Shown: positions 41,791 through 50,362, counted from the stretch's first letter. The stretch: 64,000 bases of DNA from JAHCIE01 sp034431435 (GCA_034431435.1 DAOUDG010000065.1:19246-83245), one strand, 5' to 3'. Program-made: numbers and translations. The notes: generated from the letters alone by a model not told the origin.

Positions 41791-41820
41791 CTCGCGCTGG
41801 ATATGGTCATCCAGCGCGAG
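41791..41820 (-). terminator. Hairpin after the DUF362 gene
   Basis: Arms CTCGCGCTGGA (41791-41801) and 41810-41820 pair perfectly over 11 bp, loop TATGGTCA. It lies 15 nt after the DUF362 stop. The bases after it on the minus strand (CGAATCAGAACAATTG) belong to the operator-like palindrome. Confidence 0.6.
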
Positions 41821-41835
41821 CAGTCCGCGACGCCC

Positions 41836-43155
41836 CTACTCCTGATGCGCTTCGACGGCCACGGCGACCGCTTCAGCCGCCTCGGTGGCGTGGCCGTTGC
41901 CCTGGGCAGGCTCAGCGCCGCTGAGCGGCTCATCTTCGCGGCGCATCAGACGATTCACCACCAACGCACCGGCGGCCACGGCGGCCGTGGCCGCGCCCGC
42001 GCGCAGGGCGAAGCGCCGCCAGTAGCCATCATCCTCCGGCTCGGTGGGAACGTAGGCCTTGAACAGGCGGCCCCACTTAGTCTTGAGGGCCTCCTCGACA
42101 CGGTACTGGCCCACGTTGGGATACCAGTAGGCATCGTGGTAGGCGCGCGAGGCGACGAAGGACCACGGCACGACCGGGCTTTGCAGCAGCGGCTTCTCCA
42201 GCGGCTTGAGCGGGCCATGATAGATCATCTTCTGGCCCTTGCTGGCGAAGGTGTCCTCCTGGGTGAAGCCCCACGACTCCTCAGCCAGCTCTGGCTCGCC
42301 GACAATCTCAATCTCGCGCGGGTCGCCCACGCCCAGGCCGCGCTCGTGGGCCAGGCGAATGAAGGGCAGCGATAGCGGATCGAAGCCTTGCAGCTTGGCC
42401 GAGATCGCGTCCAGGGCGACCTGGTCGGCCGAGGCGAGGATGACATCCTTCTCGTGCCAGCGCATGGCGCGCGGGCCGGGGCCGTCGCCGGCGAACGTGC
42501 CATCCATCACGGCGAACAGGCCACTGTGAATCTCCTGCTGGATAGCGAGCAGGTCGACCACCGTCTCGTTGATGACGGCATGGGTCCAGTGACGCTTCTC
42601 GTTGAGCAGGCCGCCGAAGGCGTTCTTCATCGCGCCGGTGATAACGGTGAAGACGTGGGTCTTGACCGTCGGCAGCTGGATGATGTTGGTGTCAAAGAAG
42701 GGCTTGGGCAGGAGAATGCCGTCGGGGAAGACCTCATCCAACACCAGCATCGGTGTCTTTGGCTCGTAGCGCACCCACTCCACATCCGGCTCGTACAGGT
42801 GGACGTTGCGGATGCCGTACTTGTCGACGACGACCTTGTGACCGTTGTTGCGCTCGCCGACATAGGCGTCGACGACGACGGTGCGATTGTGGGCGGCCAT
42901 GATGCGGTCACCCGGATAGCCATCACGCAGCAGGGTGCGCAGGACGCCCTCGACTTGCCAGGGCGCGCTGGAGCAGGCCGGATACCACGTCTGCCAGGAG
43001 ATGTTGATCTTGAGGAAGGTATCCTTATCCTTTGGCAGGGCGGCCTGGTAGTCGGCCAGATGCATCAGGCGCTCGTAATCGTCGAGCACAGTCTCGGGCC
43101 GGGTCCGCAGAATGGCGACCTTGCCGCGCCCGGGGTAATTGGCTGGGTTGATCAT
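41836..43155 (-). CDS. DUF362 domain-containing protein
   Basis: 439 residues. The body matches DUF362 (KINISWQTWYPACSSAPWQVEG near the N-terminus, IIQLPTVKTHVFTVITGAMKN, MDGTFAGDGPGPR). The C-terminus has one Ala/Val-rich membrane segment (AATAAVAAGALVVNRLM) and an acidic tail. Some DUF362 proteins carry iron-sulfur clusters, but the usual CxxC ferredoxin motif is not seen. I chose ATG 43155, 4 nt after GGGAGG; a TTG three bases upstream is an alternative. Confidence 0.82.
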   Translation of the reverse strand: MINPANYPGRGKVAILRTRPETVLDDYERLMHLADYQAALPKDKDTFLKINISWQTWYPACSSAPWQVEGVLRTLLRDGYPGDRIMAAHNRTVVVDAYVGERNNGHKVVVDKYGIRNVHLYEPDVEWVRYEPKTPMLVLDEVFPDGILLPKPFFDTNIIQLPTVKTHVFTVITGAMKNAFGGLLNEKRHWTHAVINETVVDLLAIQQEIHSGLFAVMDGTFAGDGPGPRAMRWHEKDVILASADQVALDAISAKLQGFDPLSLPFIRLAHERGLGVGDPREIEIVGEPELAEESWGFTQEDTFASKGQKMIYHGPLKPLEKPLLQSPVVPWSFVASRAYHDAYWYPNVGQYRVEEALKTKWGRLFKAYVPTEPEDDGYWRRFALRAGAATAAVAAGALVVNRLMRREDEPLSGAEPAQGNGHATEAAEAVAVAVEAHQE

Positions 43156-43207
43156 CAATCCTCCCTAAAGCGATACTGTCCGCAACAAACGTTGTCCAGG
43201 CTGGCCC

Positions 43208-43275
43208 GAAACGTGAAACGTGAAACGTGGGTGATTCGTTCACGCTCCACGCTCCACGTTCCACGCTCTACGTTA
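43208..43275 (-). repeat. Palindromic heptamer array after the EF-G-like gene (array C)
   Basis: Plus-strand left arm: three GAAACGT units plus GGGTGAT. Right arm: CACGCTC, CACGCTC, CACGTTC, CACGCTC, TACGTTA. It starts 3 nt after the EF-G-like stop. In minus-strand RNA, GAGCGTG pairs with CACGTTT through G-U wobbles, whereas the plus strand would give A-C mismatches. Confidence 0.9.
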
Positions 43276-43278
43276 CAG

Positions 43279-45354
43279 CTAGGCTCGCTCTTCGGCGAGC
43301 TCCTTCTTGCGCGTGTCGATGATCTGCTGCGTCTGGTGCGGCGGCACTTCTTCGTAGCGCGCGAACTCCATGTTGTAGATACCGCGCCCCTGGGTCATGG
43401 AGCGCAGGTCGGTAGCGTAGCGCATCATCTCGGCCTGGGGCACCTCGGCCTCGATGGTCGTCTTGGTCCCTTGCTGGTCGATGCCCAGCACGCGGCCGCG
43501 GCGGTGGTTCATGTCACCCATGATGTCGCCCGCGTACTGCGACGGCACAATGATGTTGACGTGCATGACCGGCTCCAGCAGTACCGGCCCCGCCTTTGGC
43601 AGCCCCTCCTTGAAGGCCAGGTGCGCCGCCAGCTTGAAGGCCATCTCCGACGAGTCGACCGGGTGAGCCGAGCCGTCGTACAGGGCAGCCTTGAAGTCCA
43701 CCGTCGGATAGCCAGCCAGGATGCCATTGTCGACAACCTCGCGCAAGCCCTTCTCGACGGCCGGGATATACTGGCGCGGCACCGAGCCGCCGAACACCTC
43801 GTCGGCGAACTCGAAGCCCGCCCCCCGTTCCAGCGGCTCGAAGCGGATGTAGACATCGCCAAACTGGCCGCGCCCGCCGGTCTGCTTCTTATGACGGCCC
43901 TGCTGCTGAACGCTGCGGGTGATGGTCTCCCGATAGGGGACCTTTGGCACGCCCACGTCGAGATTGACGCCGAACTTCTGCTGCATCTTGCGCACCGCAA
44001 CATCGACATGCGAGTCGCCCATGCCCTCGATGATGGTCTCGCCCGTCTCCGGGTCGCGACGCACCTTGAGAGTGGGGTCTTCTTCGAGCAGTCGCTGCAA
44101 CGCGCTGCCCATCTTATCCAGGTCGGTCTTCGTCTTGGGAGCCAGCGACGCCATGAATAGCGGGCTGGGGTAGTTGATCGGGCCGACCTGAAGCAGATGG
44201 CCCCGGTCGACCAGGGTATCGCCGGTCTGCGTGCTGTCGAGCTTGAGGGCCACGCCAATATCGCCCGCGACGAGCTTGTCGACGGTGATCTGCTCCTTGC
44301 CGCGCCGGATGTGCAGCTGACCAAGACGCTCCTCGGCGTTGGACCGCGCATTCCAGACGCGAGCGTCGGAGTGGATGGTTCCCGAGAAGACACGGAAGTA
44401 GGACAGCTTGCCATAGGGGTCGGCGACGGTCTTGAAGACCTGGGCCGCCAGGGGGCCGGCCGGGTCGGCCTTGAGCGTCTCGGTATCCCCAGTGGCCGGG
44501 TTGACGGCGGTACGGGGTGTGACGTCCTTCGGCGAAGGCAGATAAGTGATGATGGCGTCCAGCAGAGACTGGATGCCCTTTTGGGCCGTACCCGCCACGG
44601 CGAAAACGGGCACGACCTTGCCGCTCTTGGCGGCCTCGCGCAGGCCCGCATCGACCTCGGCATCGGTCAACGTTTCGCCGTCGAGGTACTTCATCAGCAA
44701 GTCGTCATTGCCCTCGGCGGCGGCCTCGACCAGGCCGCTGAAGGCCTGCTCGGCCTGGGCCTTCAAGTCGGCCGGAATGTCACCCACCTGCCCCTTGTCG
44801 CCCAGGTAGGCCTGGTGGCGAACGAGATCCACCACGCCCTTGAAGTCATGCTGCGCGCCCACCGGCAGGTGCAGCGTCACGAAGTTGCCGTGGAACGCCT
44901 CACGGACACTGGCGAGGGCCTGCTCGAAGCGGGCATTCTCGCGGTCCATCTTGGCGATGACAATCGCACGCGGAAGGTTGTCTTCTTCCAGGTAGCTCCA
45001 CGCCAGTTCCGTACCGACCTCGACGCCAGCCGAGGCATCCACCAGCAGCAGGGTTGCATCGGCGGCGCGAATCGCGCCTTTCGCTTCACCACCGAAATCT
45101 GTGTAGCCAGGCGCGTCAATCAGATTGATCTTATGCCCTTTCCACTCCAACGGCAGAACGGCTGCGCTGACAGAAATGTGACGGCGAAGCTCCTCCGGCT
45201 CGAAGTCGGAGATAGTCGTGCCTTCCTCAACCTTTCCCAGGCGCGTCGTCGCGCCCGACGCAAAGAGCATCGCTTCGGCCAGAGACGTCTTGCCCGAGCC
45301 GCTGTGGCCCAGGAGGACGACGTTACGGATGCTCTCGACGGGATACTCCTTCAT
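43279..45354 (-). CDS. Divergent EF-G-like translational GTPase
   Basis: 691 residues, with the EF-G five-domain layout. It has P-loop GHSGSGKT (16-23). The G3 motif reads DAPGYTDF, with Tyr84 where canonical EF-G has the catalytic His. The G4 motif is AKMD (134-137) instead of NKMD. This places it in the EF-G2/FusA2-like branch rather than the housekeeping factor. A function in ribosome recycling, back-translocation or stress is unproven. I chose ATG 45354 because GGAGG lies 5 nt upstream. Confidence 0.9.
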   Translation of the reverse strand: MKEYPVESIRNVVLLGHSGSGKTSLAEAMLFASGATTRLGKVEEGTTISDFEPEELRRHISVSAAVLPLEWKGHKINLIDAPGYTDFGGEAKGAIRAADATLLLVDASAGVEVGTELAWSYLEEDNLPRAIVIAKMDRENARFEQALASVREAFHGNFVTLHLPVGAQHDFKGVVDLVRHQAYLGDKGQVGDIPADLKAQAEQAFSGLVEAAAEGNDDLLMKYLDGETLTDAEVDAGLREAAKSGKVVPVFAVAGTAQKGIQSLLDAIITYLPSPKDVTPRTAVNPATGDTETLKADPAGPLAAQVFKTVADPYGKLSYFRVFSGTIHSDARVWNARSNAEERLGQLHIRRGKEQITVDKLVAGDIGVALKLDSTQTGDTLVDRGHLLQVGPINYPSPLFMASLAPKTKTDLDKMGSALQRLLEEDPTLKVRRDPETGETIIEGMGDSHVDVAVRKMQQKFGVNLDVGVPKVPYRETITRSVQQQGRHKKQTGGRGQFGDVYIRFEPLERGAGFEFADEVFGGSVPRQYIPAVEKGLREVVDNGILAGYPTVDFKAALYDGSAHPVDSSEMAFKLAAHLAFKEGLPKAGPVLLEPVMHVNIIVPSQYAGDIMGDMNHRRGRVLGIDQQGTKTTIEAEVPQAEMMRYATDLRSMTQGRGIYNMEFARYEEVPPHQTQQIIDTRKKELAEERA

Positions 45355-45387
45355 CCAATCCTCCTCGATGGACACGTGAATGGGGGT

Positions 45388-45398
45388 ATTATAGCACA
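45388..45398 (-). promoter_or_regulatory. Extended -10 promoter of the EF-G-like gene
   Basis: Minus strand TGTGCTATAAT: -10 TATAAT (45388-45393) preceded by TGC. The -35 at the expected distance (TTCGTG) is weak. It is divergent from the kinase promoter 50 nt away. Confidence 0.55.
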
Positions 45399-45451
45399 GT
45401 CCTTCCCCAGCACGAAAGGCTTCGACGCATGACCGTTTTTGGCGGGTGGCG

Positions 45452-45460
45452 TGTTATAAT
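45452..45460 (+). promoter_or_regulatory. Extended -10 promoter of the PdtaS-like kinase gene
   Basis: TGTTATAAT at 45452-45460 (TGn plus TATAAT). No good -35. The predicted start near 45467 leaves about 30 nt of leader before ATG 45497, which argues against the in-frame start at 45446. Confidence 0.6.
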
Positions 45461-45496
45461 ATGGGCAGTGGGCATCTGGCGGCGAGGGTGGGCTGC

Positions 45497-46957
45497 ATGT
45501 CGACGATGGCTCCGACGGTCGAAACAAGCGAAGAGCTGCTGGCGCAGGTGGCCGGGGGTATGGGCCTTGCCGCTGACCTGAGCCGCGCCGACGCGATTCT
45601 GTATCGGCTCGAGGGGGAGCGGGCGCGGATCATCGCCCAGGCCCGGCCCCACTCCGTGCCGCCCGTGTGGCGCGACGAGGTGGTGGGGAGTGTCGTACCG
45701 CTGGAGCCGGGTGGCCCCGGCGCTCGCGCTCTCCAGCGGCGGCTGCCCGCGACGGCAGCGGCTTCCCTGGCCCAGGGTAACATGGTGCGCATCATCTACC
45801 CGGTGCTGATGGCCGATGGCGAGCCGGCCGGGCTGCTGGCCTTCGACCGCACCCTGATCCAGGAGGAGCGCCAACGCCACCGCGCCCGCGCCTTTCGTGA
45901 CACGATCATCGTGCTACAAGAGATGGCGGCGCGGGGGCAGATCCTCGGCGCGCAAGGGTTGACGCCCTTTGGCGAGCACGATGGCCTCCTGGTCGTGGAC
46001 CGGGGGCTGATCGTGCAATACGTCAGCGGTGTGGCGACCAGCCTGTACAACCGAGCGGGCTTCATGTATCCCTTGCCCGACCTGCCCCTCGATCAGCTGC
46101 CCACGAAGGACAGCGACCTCGCCCAACGCGCCATGGCCCAGGGCTTTTGTATCCAGGAGGTCGAGGAGCGCGCCGAGGGCCAGTATTGGGTCAAGAAAGC
46201 CATCCCGCTCTACGGCACGCGCGAGCCAGTCCGAACCTGGCGGCGGTTCCTGCAAGCGCCGCTGCCCTCGCCGGTCCTCGTGGGGGCCATCATCACCATC
46301 CACGACGAGACCGAGGAGCGACGGCGGGCACGCGAGCTAAAGCTCAAGACCGACATGCTGCTGGAGCTTCAGCATCGCGTGCGCAACAGCCTGCAAACCA
46401 TCACGGCCCTGGTGCGCATGCAGGCCCGCCGCGCCGAGAGCGCGGAGACACGCGCCGCACTGGAAGAGGCGGTCAACCGCATCATGCACGTTGCCGCCGT
46501 CCACGAGTTCCTGTTTGACCCGAACGAGCGCCGGGTGAATCTGCGCGCGCTGACTGAGCGGCTGGTCGAGCTGTCGCGCCCTCTTGTGCCGCCGCCCCTG
46601 GATATCCAGTTCCACGTCGAAGGCGGCGATATCTTCATTGATGGTCAGCGCGCTACGCCAGCGGCCCTGGTGATCTCGGAGCTGATTCTGAATGCCGTCG
46701 AGCATGCCTTCGGCGGCCAGGAGAAGGGCAACGTCTGGATTCGCCTGGCTCAGGCAGGGAACCGGGTCAAGGTCGAGATTCAGGACGACGGGCAGGGTGC
46801 GCCGCAAGGCTTCGCGCCCGATATGGGCCTGGCGCTGGTCAACACGCTCACCCGCGACGGGTTACAAGGCAACTTCACCATCGTCAACGACCCCAAGGGC
46901 GGGGCCATCGCGACCGTCGAGTTCTCGCCGCAGTTCGCCCGCCGCAACGGCGTCTAG
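45497..46957 (+). CDS. PdtaS-like sensor histidine kinase (HisKA_2)
   Basis: 486 residues, cytoplasmic. An N-terminal GAF-type region (about 1-150) and a PAS-like region (about 150-280) are followed by the HisKA_2 dimerisation domain with ELQHRVRNSLQTITALVRMQ (His293 the likely phosphosite) and an HATPase domain (N-box SELILNAVEHAF, DDGQGAPQ, GLALVNTL). This order matches PdtaS of actinobacteria. It lies next to its expected partner, the ANTAR regulator, 48 nt downstream. I chose ATG 45497 because the promoter -10 covers the earlier in-frame start. Confidence 0.87.
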   Translation: MSTMAPTVETSEELLAQVAGGMGLAADLSRADAILYRLEGERARIIAQARPHSVPPVWRDEVVGSVVPLEPGGPGARALQRRLPATAAASLAQGNMVRIIYPVLMADGEPAGLLAFDRTLIQEERQRHRARAFRDTIIVLQEMAARGQILGAQGLTPFGEHDGLLVVDRGLIVQYVSGVATSLYNRAGFMYPLPDLPLDQLPTKDSDLAQRAMAQGFCIQEVEERAEGQYWVKKAIPLYGTREPVRTWRRFLQAPLPSPVLVGAIITIHDETEERRRARELKLKTDMLLELQHRVRNSLQTITALVRMQARRAESAETRAALEEAVNRIMHVAAVHEFLFDPNERRVNLRALTERLVELSRPLVPPPLDIQFHVEGGDIFIDGQRATPAALVISELILNAVEHAFGGQEKGNVWIRLAQAGNRVKVEIQDDGQGAPQGFAPDMGLALVNTLTRDGLQGNFTIVNDPKGGAIATVEFSPQFARRNGV

Positions 46958-47005
46958 GCGAGCCTGGCCGCCGACACCCTATGTGAACTTATCAGAAGAG
47001 GCATC

Positions 47006-47605
47006 ATGGAACGCACACGTCTCGTCGTCGTGGACGACGAAGTTCTGGTACTGCAAGACCTGAAGGAGACGCTTGAGGGTCTCGGCTATCTGGTGGCAGG
47101 GACGGCGGGGGATGGACGCAGCGGCGTGAACATGGCCCGTCAGCTTCAGCCCGATGCCGTCATCATGGACATTCGCATGCCGGACATGGACGGCATCGAA
47201 GCGGCCTCCATTTTGACCGAGGAACACGTCGCGCCGGTTATCCTGGTGAGCGGCCTGAGCGAGAAGTCCCTCATCCAGCGCGCGCAAGAGGCGGGCGTGG
47301 TGGCCTACATCACCAAGCCCTACCGCCCCGCCGACCTGTCGCCGGCCATTGAGGTCGGCATCGCCCGCTTCCGCGAGTTCCAGGAGTTGCGCCGCGAGAA
47401 CGAGGACATCAAGGAGACTCTGGAAACGCGCAAGCTGGTCGACCGCGCCAAGGGCATTCTGATGACCAGTCAGGGGTTGAGCGAGGCCGAAGCCTTCCGC
47501 AAGGTCCAAAAGATGAGCATGGACACGCGGCGACCCATGAAGGACATCGCTAACGCCATCATCATCACCTATGAAGCGGGGACCGACGACAAAGGCAAGA
47601 AGTAA
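47006..47605 (+). CDS. PdtaR-like response regulator with ANTAR RNA-binding domain
   Basis: 199 residues. Receiver domain with phospho-acceptor Asp55 (VIMDIRMPDMDG) and Lys104 (ITKPYRP), a coiled linker (FREFQELRRENEDIKETLE), then an ANTAR domain (LVDRAKGILMTSQGLSEAEAFRKVQ, read in two parts here as RAKGILMTSQGLSEA and the following AFRKVQK). ANTAR proteins are antiterminators that bind paired hexaloop RNA hairpins. It is cognate to the upstream kinase. It is followed by the L10 leader with its own promoter. Confidence 0.92.
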   Translation: MERTRLVVVDDEVLVLQDLKETLEGLGYLVAGTAGDGRSGVNMARQLQPDAVIMDIRMPDMDGIEAASILTEEHVAPVILVSGLSEKSLIQRAQEAGVVAYITKPYRPADLSPAIEVGIARFREFQELRRENEDIKETLETRKLVDRAKGILMTSQGLSEAEAFRKVQKMSMDTRRPMKDIANAIIITYEAGTDDKGKK

Positions 47606-47613
47606 GTCTATTC

Positions 47614-47642
47614 TTGCCTTCTACGACCATCTGTGATATAGT
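47614..47642 (+). promoter_or_regulatory. Predicted promoter of the rplJ-rplL operon
   Basis: -35 TTGCCT (47614-47619), a 17-nt spacer and -10 TATAGT (47637-47642) with TGA before it (extended -10). It lies just after the ANTAR gene. Confidence 0.6.
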
Positions 47643-47644
47643 TT

Positions 47645-47777
47645 CCCTCGGTTCCGCTGCAGACAGCAGGCGCTCCCTACGGGCTTAATCTCCTGCCGAG
47701 GCGACGACCGCAGACGCGCTCCATGTTGCATGGACTTCCCGGCCTGCATGTCGTCTCTGGCATGCGGGCCGTTTTTT
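47645..47777 (+). promoter_or_regulatory. Ribosomal protein L10 leader with attenuator
   Basis: The leader contains the conserved L10-leader core: GCAGACAGCAGGCGCT (about 47659-47674), GCTTAATCTCCTGCCGAGG (about 47685-47703). The attenuator is a 10-bp stem (47741-47750 with 47761-47770, one G-U, loop TCGTCTCTGG) followed by GTTTTTTA. In the known mechanism L10-(L12)4 binds the kinked stem and represses its own operon; here the T-run points to control by transcription termination. Confidence 0.88.
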
Positions 47778-47798
47778 ATCTTCTTACGGGAGGTTCAC

Positions 47799-48332
47799 TT
47801 GCCAAAGACACGCAAAGAGAAGCAAGCTGAGCTGAGGGAGATGTCCGAGGACCTGCGCCAGTCGCAGGTGGTCATCCTGACCGAGTACCGTGGCCTGTCG
47901 GTGAGTGACATCTCCCGCATCCGCGGCCAGCTCCGCGACAAGGGCACCAAGTTCAGCGTTGCCAAGAACACCCTGATGGCGCTCGCTCTCAAGGAGAACG
48001 GCCAGGTCGTGCCTGAGGACCTGCTGACAGGCCCTACCGCCTTCGCCTTCGTGCGCGACGATATCCCAACCAGCGCCAAGCTGCTCAACCAGTTCGCCGT
48101 CGAGACCAGGATTCTCACCGTCAAGGGCGCTATCCTGGGCGACAGCGTGCTGAAGGGCGACGAGGTCAAGCAACTGGCCAATCTGCCAACCCGTGACCAG
48201 AGCCGCGCCCAATTGGTGGGTTTGGTGAACGGGCCGCTGTCGGGCATCGTCTCGGTGCTCAACGCCCCGCTCCGCGAGATCGCCTACGTCATCCAGCAGC
48301 GCGCCGACCAGTTGGGCGCGTCCGCCAGCTAA
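47799..48332 (+). CDS. rplJ: 50S ribosomal protein L10
   Basis: 177 residues, the usual length. It forms the base of the L12 stalk. The N-terminus is KTRKEKQAELREMSEDLRQ, with YRGLSVSDISRIRGQLRDKG and the C-terminal helix NAPLREIAYVIQQRA that binds L12. It starts at a TTG (47799) 5 nt after GGGAGG; the nearest in-frame ATGs (47730, 47748) fall in the attenuator. TTG starts reduce initiation, so this may help set stoichiometry. Confidence 0.95.
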   Translation: MPKTRKEKQAELREMSEDLRQSQVVILTEYRGLSVSDISRIRGQLRDKGTKFSVAKNTLMALALKENGQVVPEDLLTGPTAFAFVRDDIPTSAKLLNQFAVETRILTVKGAILGDSVLKGDEVKQLANLPTRDQSRAQLVGLVNGPLSGIVSVLNAPLREIAYVIQQRADQLGASAS

Positions 48333-48397
48333 CCTGTCAACACACTGACCGCGCCGAAGGCTGAGCTGAGCGGCGCACCCCAAAGGAGTCACATCGC

Positions 48398-48802
48398 ATG
48401 TCCGAGAAGATCGACCAGATCGTTGAGTTGCTCAATACCCTGACCGTGCTCGAGGCCTCGCAGCTGTCCAAGCGCCTGCAGGACGAGTGGGGCGTCTCGG
48501 CGGCCGCGCCGATGGCCGTCGCGATGCCTGGCGTGGCCGCAGCCGGCGCTGGCGACGGCGCTGCCGCAGCCCCCGCTGAGGAGCCGACCGAGTTCGACGT
48601 TATCCTGAAGGAAATCGGCCCCCAGAAGCTCCAGGTCATCAAGGTCGTGCGCGAGCTGACCGGCCTGGGCCTCAAGGAGTCCAAGGATGCCGTCGAGGGC
48701 GCGCCGAGCAAGCTGCGGGAGAAGGTCTCGAAGGAAGAGGCCGAAGCCGCCAAGGCCAAGCTCGTCGAGCAGGGCGCGGTCGTCGATATCAAGGCCAGCT
48801 AA
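48398..48802 (+). CDS. rplL: 50S ribosomal protein L7/L12
   Basis: 134 residues. The N-terminal dimerisation helices (IDQIVELLNTLTVLEASQL), an Ala/Gly-rich hinge (AAAGAGDGAAAAPAEEP) and the C-terminal factor-binding domain (EFDVILKEIGPQKLQVIKVVR, GLGLKESKDAVE) are complete. AAGGAG lies 9 nt upstream. Cotranscribed with rplJ; a strong palindromic hairpin follows. Confidence 0.97.
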   Translation: MSEKIDQIVELLNTLTVLEASQLSKRLQDEWGVSAAAPMAVAMPGVAAAGAGDGAAAAPAEEPTEFDVILKEIGPQKLQVIKVVRELTGLGLKESKDAVEGAPSKLREKVSKEEAEAAKAKLVEQGAVVDIKAS

Positions 48803-48830
48803 GCAGTCGCGCTGCGCCCGTCGTAACAAG

Positions 48831-48856
48831 GCCCCCTTCTGGTACCAGAAGGGGGC
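48831..48856 (+). terminator. Palindromic terminator-like hairpin after rplL
   Basis: GCCCCCTTCTGGT (48831-48843) and its exact complement 48844-48856 form a 26-bp palindrome 28 nt after rplL. Only TT follows, so it is a weak intrinsic terminator by U-tract. Convergent with the KtrB gene. Confidence 0.6.
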
Positions 48857-48958
48857 TTCGCTGTGTCGATATTGCCCTGTGGTGCGTAGTGCAATCACAG
48901 GGCTGATACTTGGGGTAACGGCCCCAAATGCCCACGTTCACGCTTTTGTGGCGTGGCC

Positions 48959-50314
48959 TCAGCCGATGAGCATCGGCTCTTCGGGGTAGGCCACGGCGGG
49001 GGTAGGCCGCTGGCGCGTCAGCGCCACGACAATGGTCAACGCACCCAGCCGTCCCCAGAACATGACGAACATGATGATCAGCTGCCCGGCCCAATTCAGG
49101 CGCGGCGTAAAATTGAGACTGAGACCGGTCGTCGCAAAGGCTGATACCACCTCGAACAGAGCCTCCTCCAGCACGGCAGCGGGACTCACGACCAGCAGCA
49201 ACCACGTGGCCGTGGCGACGACGGCCAGCGAGATACTCACGACGGCGGCGGCGCGCGGCACACTCCGCGCCGCGAGGCGGCGACCGAAGACGGTCGGCGT
49301 GACCTGGCCGCGCGCGTAGCCCAGGACAGATAGGGCCAGAACCGCCAACGTGCCCGTGGTGATGCCGCCGCCCATCGAGGCGGGCGCGCTGCCAACGAAC
49401 ATCAAGACGATCATGAGTATCTGGCTGGCGGGGCGCAAATCGGCGAAGGTCGAGACGGCCATGAACCCGGCCGTACGTGCCGAGGCTGACTGGTAGAAGG
49501 AGAGCAGCCCCTGACGCCACCACGGCTCAGCCTTGAGAATACCGCTCGACCCCTCCACCGCCCAGAATAGTGCGGCCCCCGCCAATAGCAGAATAGCCAC
49601 CAACAGCAACGTCACGCGGGTATGCAGTGACACGGCGCGGCGGCGTGGCCAGCCCAGCAGCTCGCCCCACACCGGGATGCCTAGCCCGCCGATGATGATC
49701 AGCGCCGACATGGTGAGTGTGGTCAGCGCATCGTTGGGCATGCCATCGGGGTAGCCGGGGCGACCACTGAACAGTTCGAAGCCTGCGTTGCAGAAGCCAG
49801 TGACGGAGTGGAAAAGACTGGCAATGAAGGCCGTGCCGTCGGGCATGGTTCGCCGCCAGTTGAGCCACAGCAGCATGGCCCCTACCAGCTCAACGACGAG
49901 CACACCCACGACTACCCAGCGGGTCAGACTCAGGATGGCGCGCGGCGACAGAAGGCCGAGGGAGTCTCGCAGCGCCAGGCGGTCAATGAACTCAACACGG
50001 CGACCCAGGGCCGCGAGGACGATGACGGCGACGACCATGAAACCCACGCCGCCCACCTGGACCTGAATCATGAGCAGAACCTGACCCAACAGCGAGAGAT
50101 CGGTGGCAGGCGCGATGGTCGCCAGGCCCGTGACCGTCAGCGCCGAGGTCGCGGTGAACATAGCCTCGGCCAGCGTCAACGGCCGCGTGCGCCCAACCCC
50201 TGGCAACATCAGCAACAGCGTCCCGACGCTGACCAGGGCCGCCAGTCCCAGGACAAGGCGGACAGCGGCAGGCAAAGGGCGACGCGCGCGTTGCAGACGG
50301 CGGGTGGCTGACAT
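48959..50314 (-). CDS. ktrB: KtrB/TrkH-type potassium uptake channel subunit
   Basis: 451 residues. Four membrane-pore-membrane repeats with filter-like TVTGLAT, SVTGFCNAGF, ARTAGF and TTGLS segments. It takes up K+ together with the Trk/KtrA subunit encoded just upstream (10 to 48 nt apart depending on start). I use ATG 50314 (MSATRRLQ), which begins at the right point for the first helix, though no clear Shine-Dalgarno precedes it. A TTG at 50353 would add 13 residues. Confidence 0.9.
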   Translation of the reverse strand: MSATRRLQRARRPLPAAVRLVLGLAALVSVGTLLLMLPGVGRTRPLTLAEAMFTATSALTVTGLATIAPATDLSLLGQVLLMIQVQVGGVGFMVVAVIVLAALGRRVEFIDRLALRDSLGLLSPRAILSLTRWVVVGVLVVELVGAMLLWLNWRRTMPDGTAFIASLFHSVTGFCNAGFELFSGRPGYPDGMPNDALTTLTMSALIIIGGLGIPVWGELLGWPRRRAVSLHTRVTLLLVAILLLAGAALFWAVEGSSGILKAEPWWRQGLLSFYQSASARTAGFMAVSTFADLRPASQILMIVLMFVGSAPASMGGGITTGTLAVLALSVLGYARGQVTPTVFGRRLAARSVPRAAAVVSISLAVVATATWLLLVVSPAAVLEEALFEVVSAFATTGLSLNFTPRLNWAGQLIIMFVMFWGRLGALTIVVALTRQRPTPAVAYPEEPMLIG

Positions 50315-50362
50315 GGCAGGCAGGGCGCTGGGTGGCGGCTCGGGGCGCGGCAAGCGACCGGA

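Noticed and set aside
45376..47800. ANTAR-type paired hexaloop hairpins near the regulator genes
   Set aside because: I looked for two adjacent stems with six-base A-N-N-G-N-N loops and found none; hairpins there have loops of other sizes and belong to the L10 leader.
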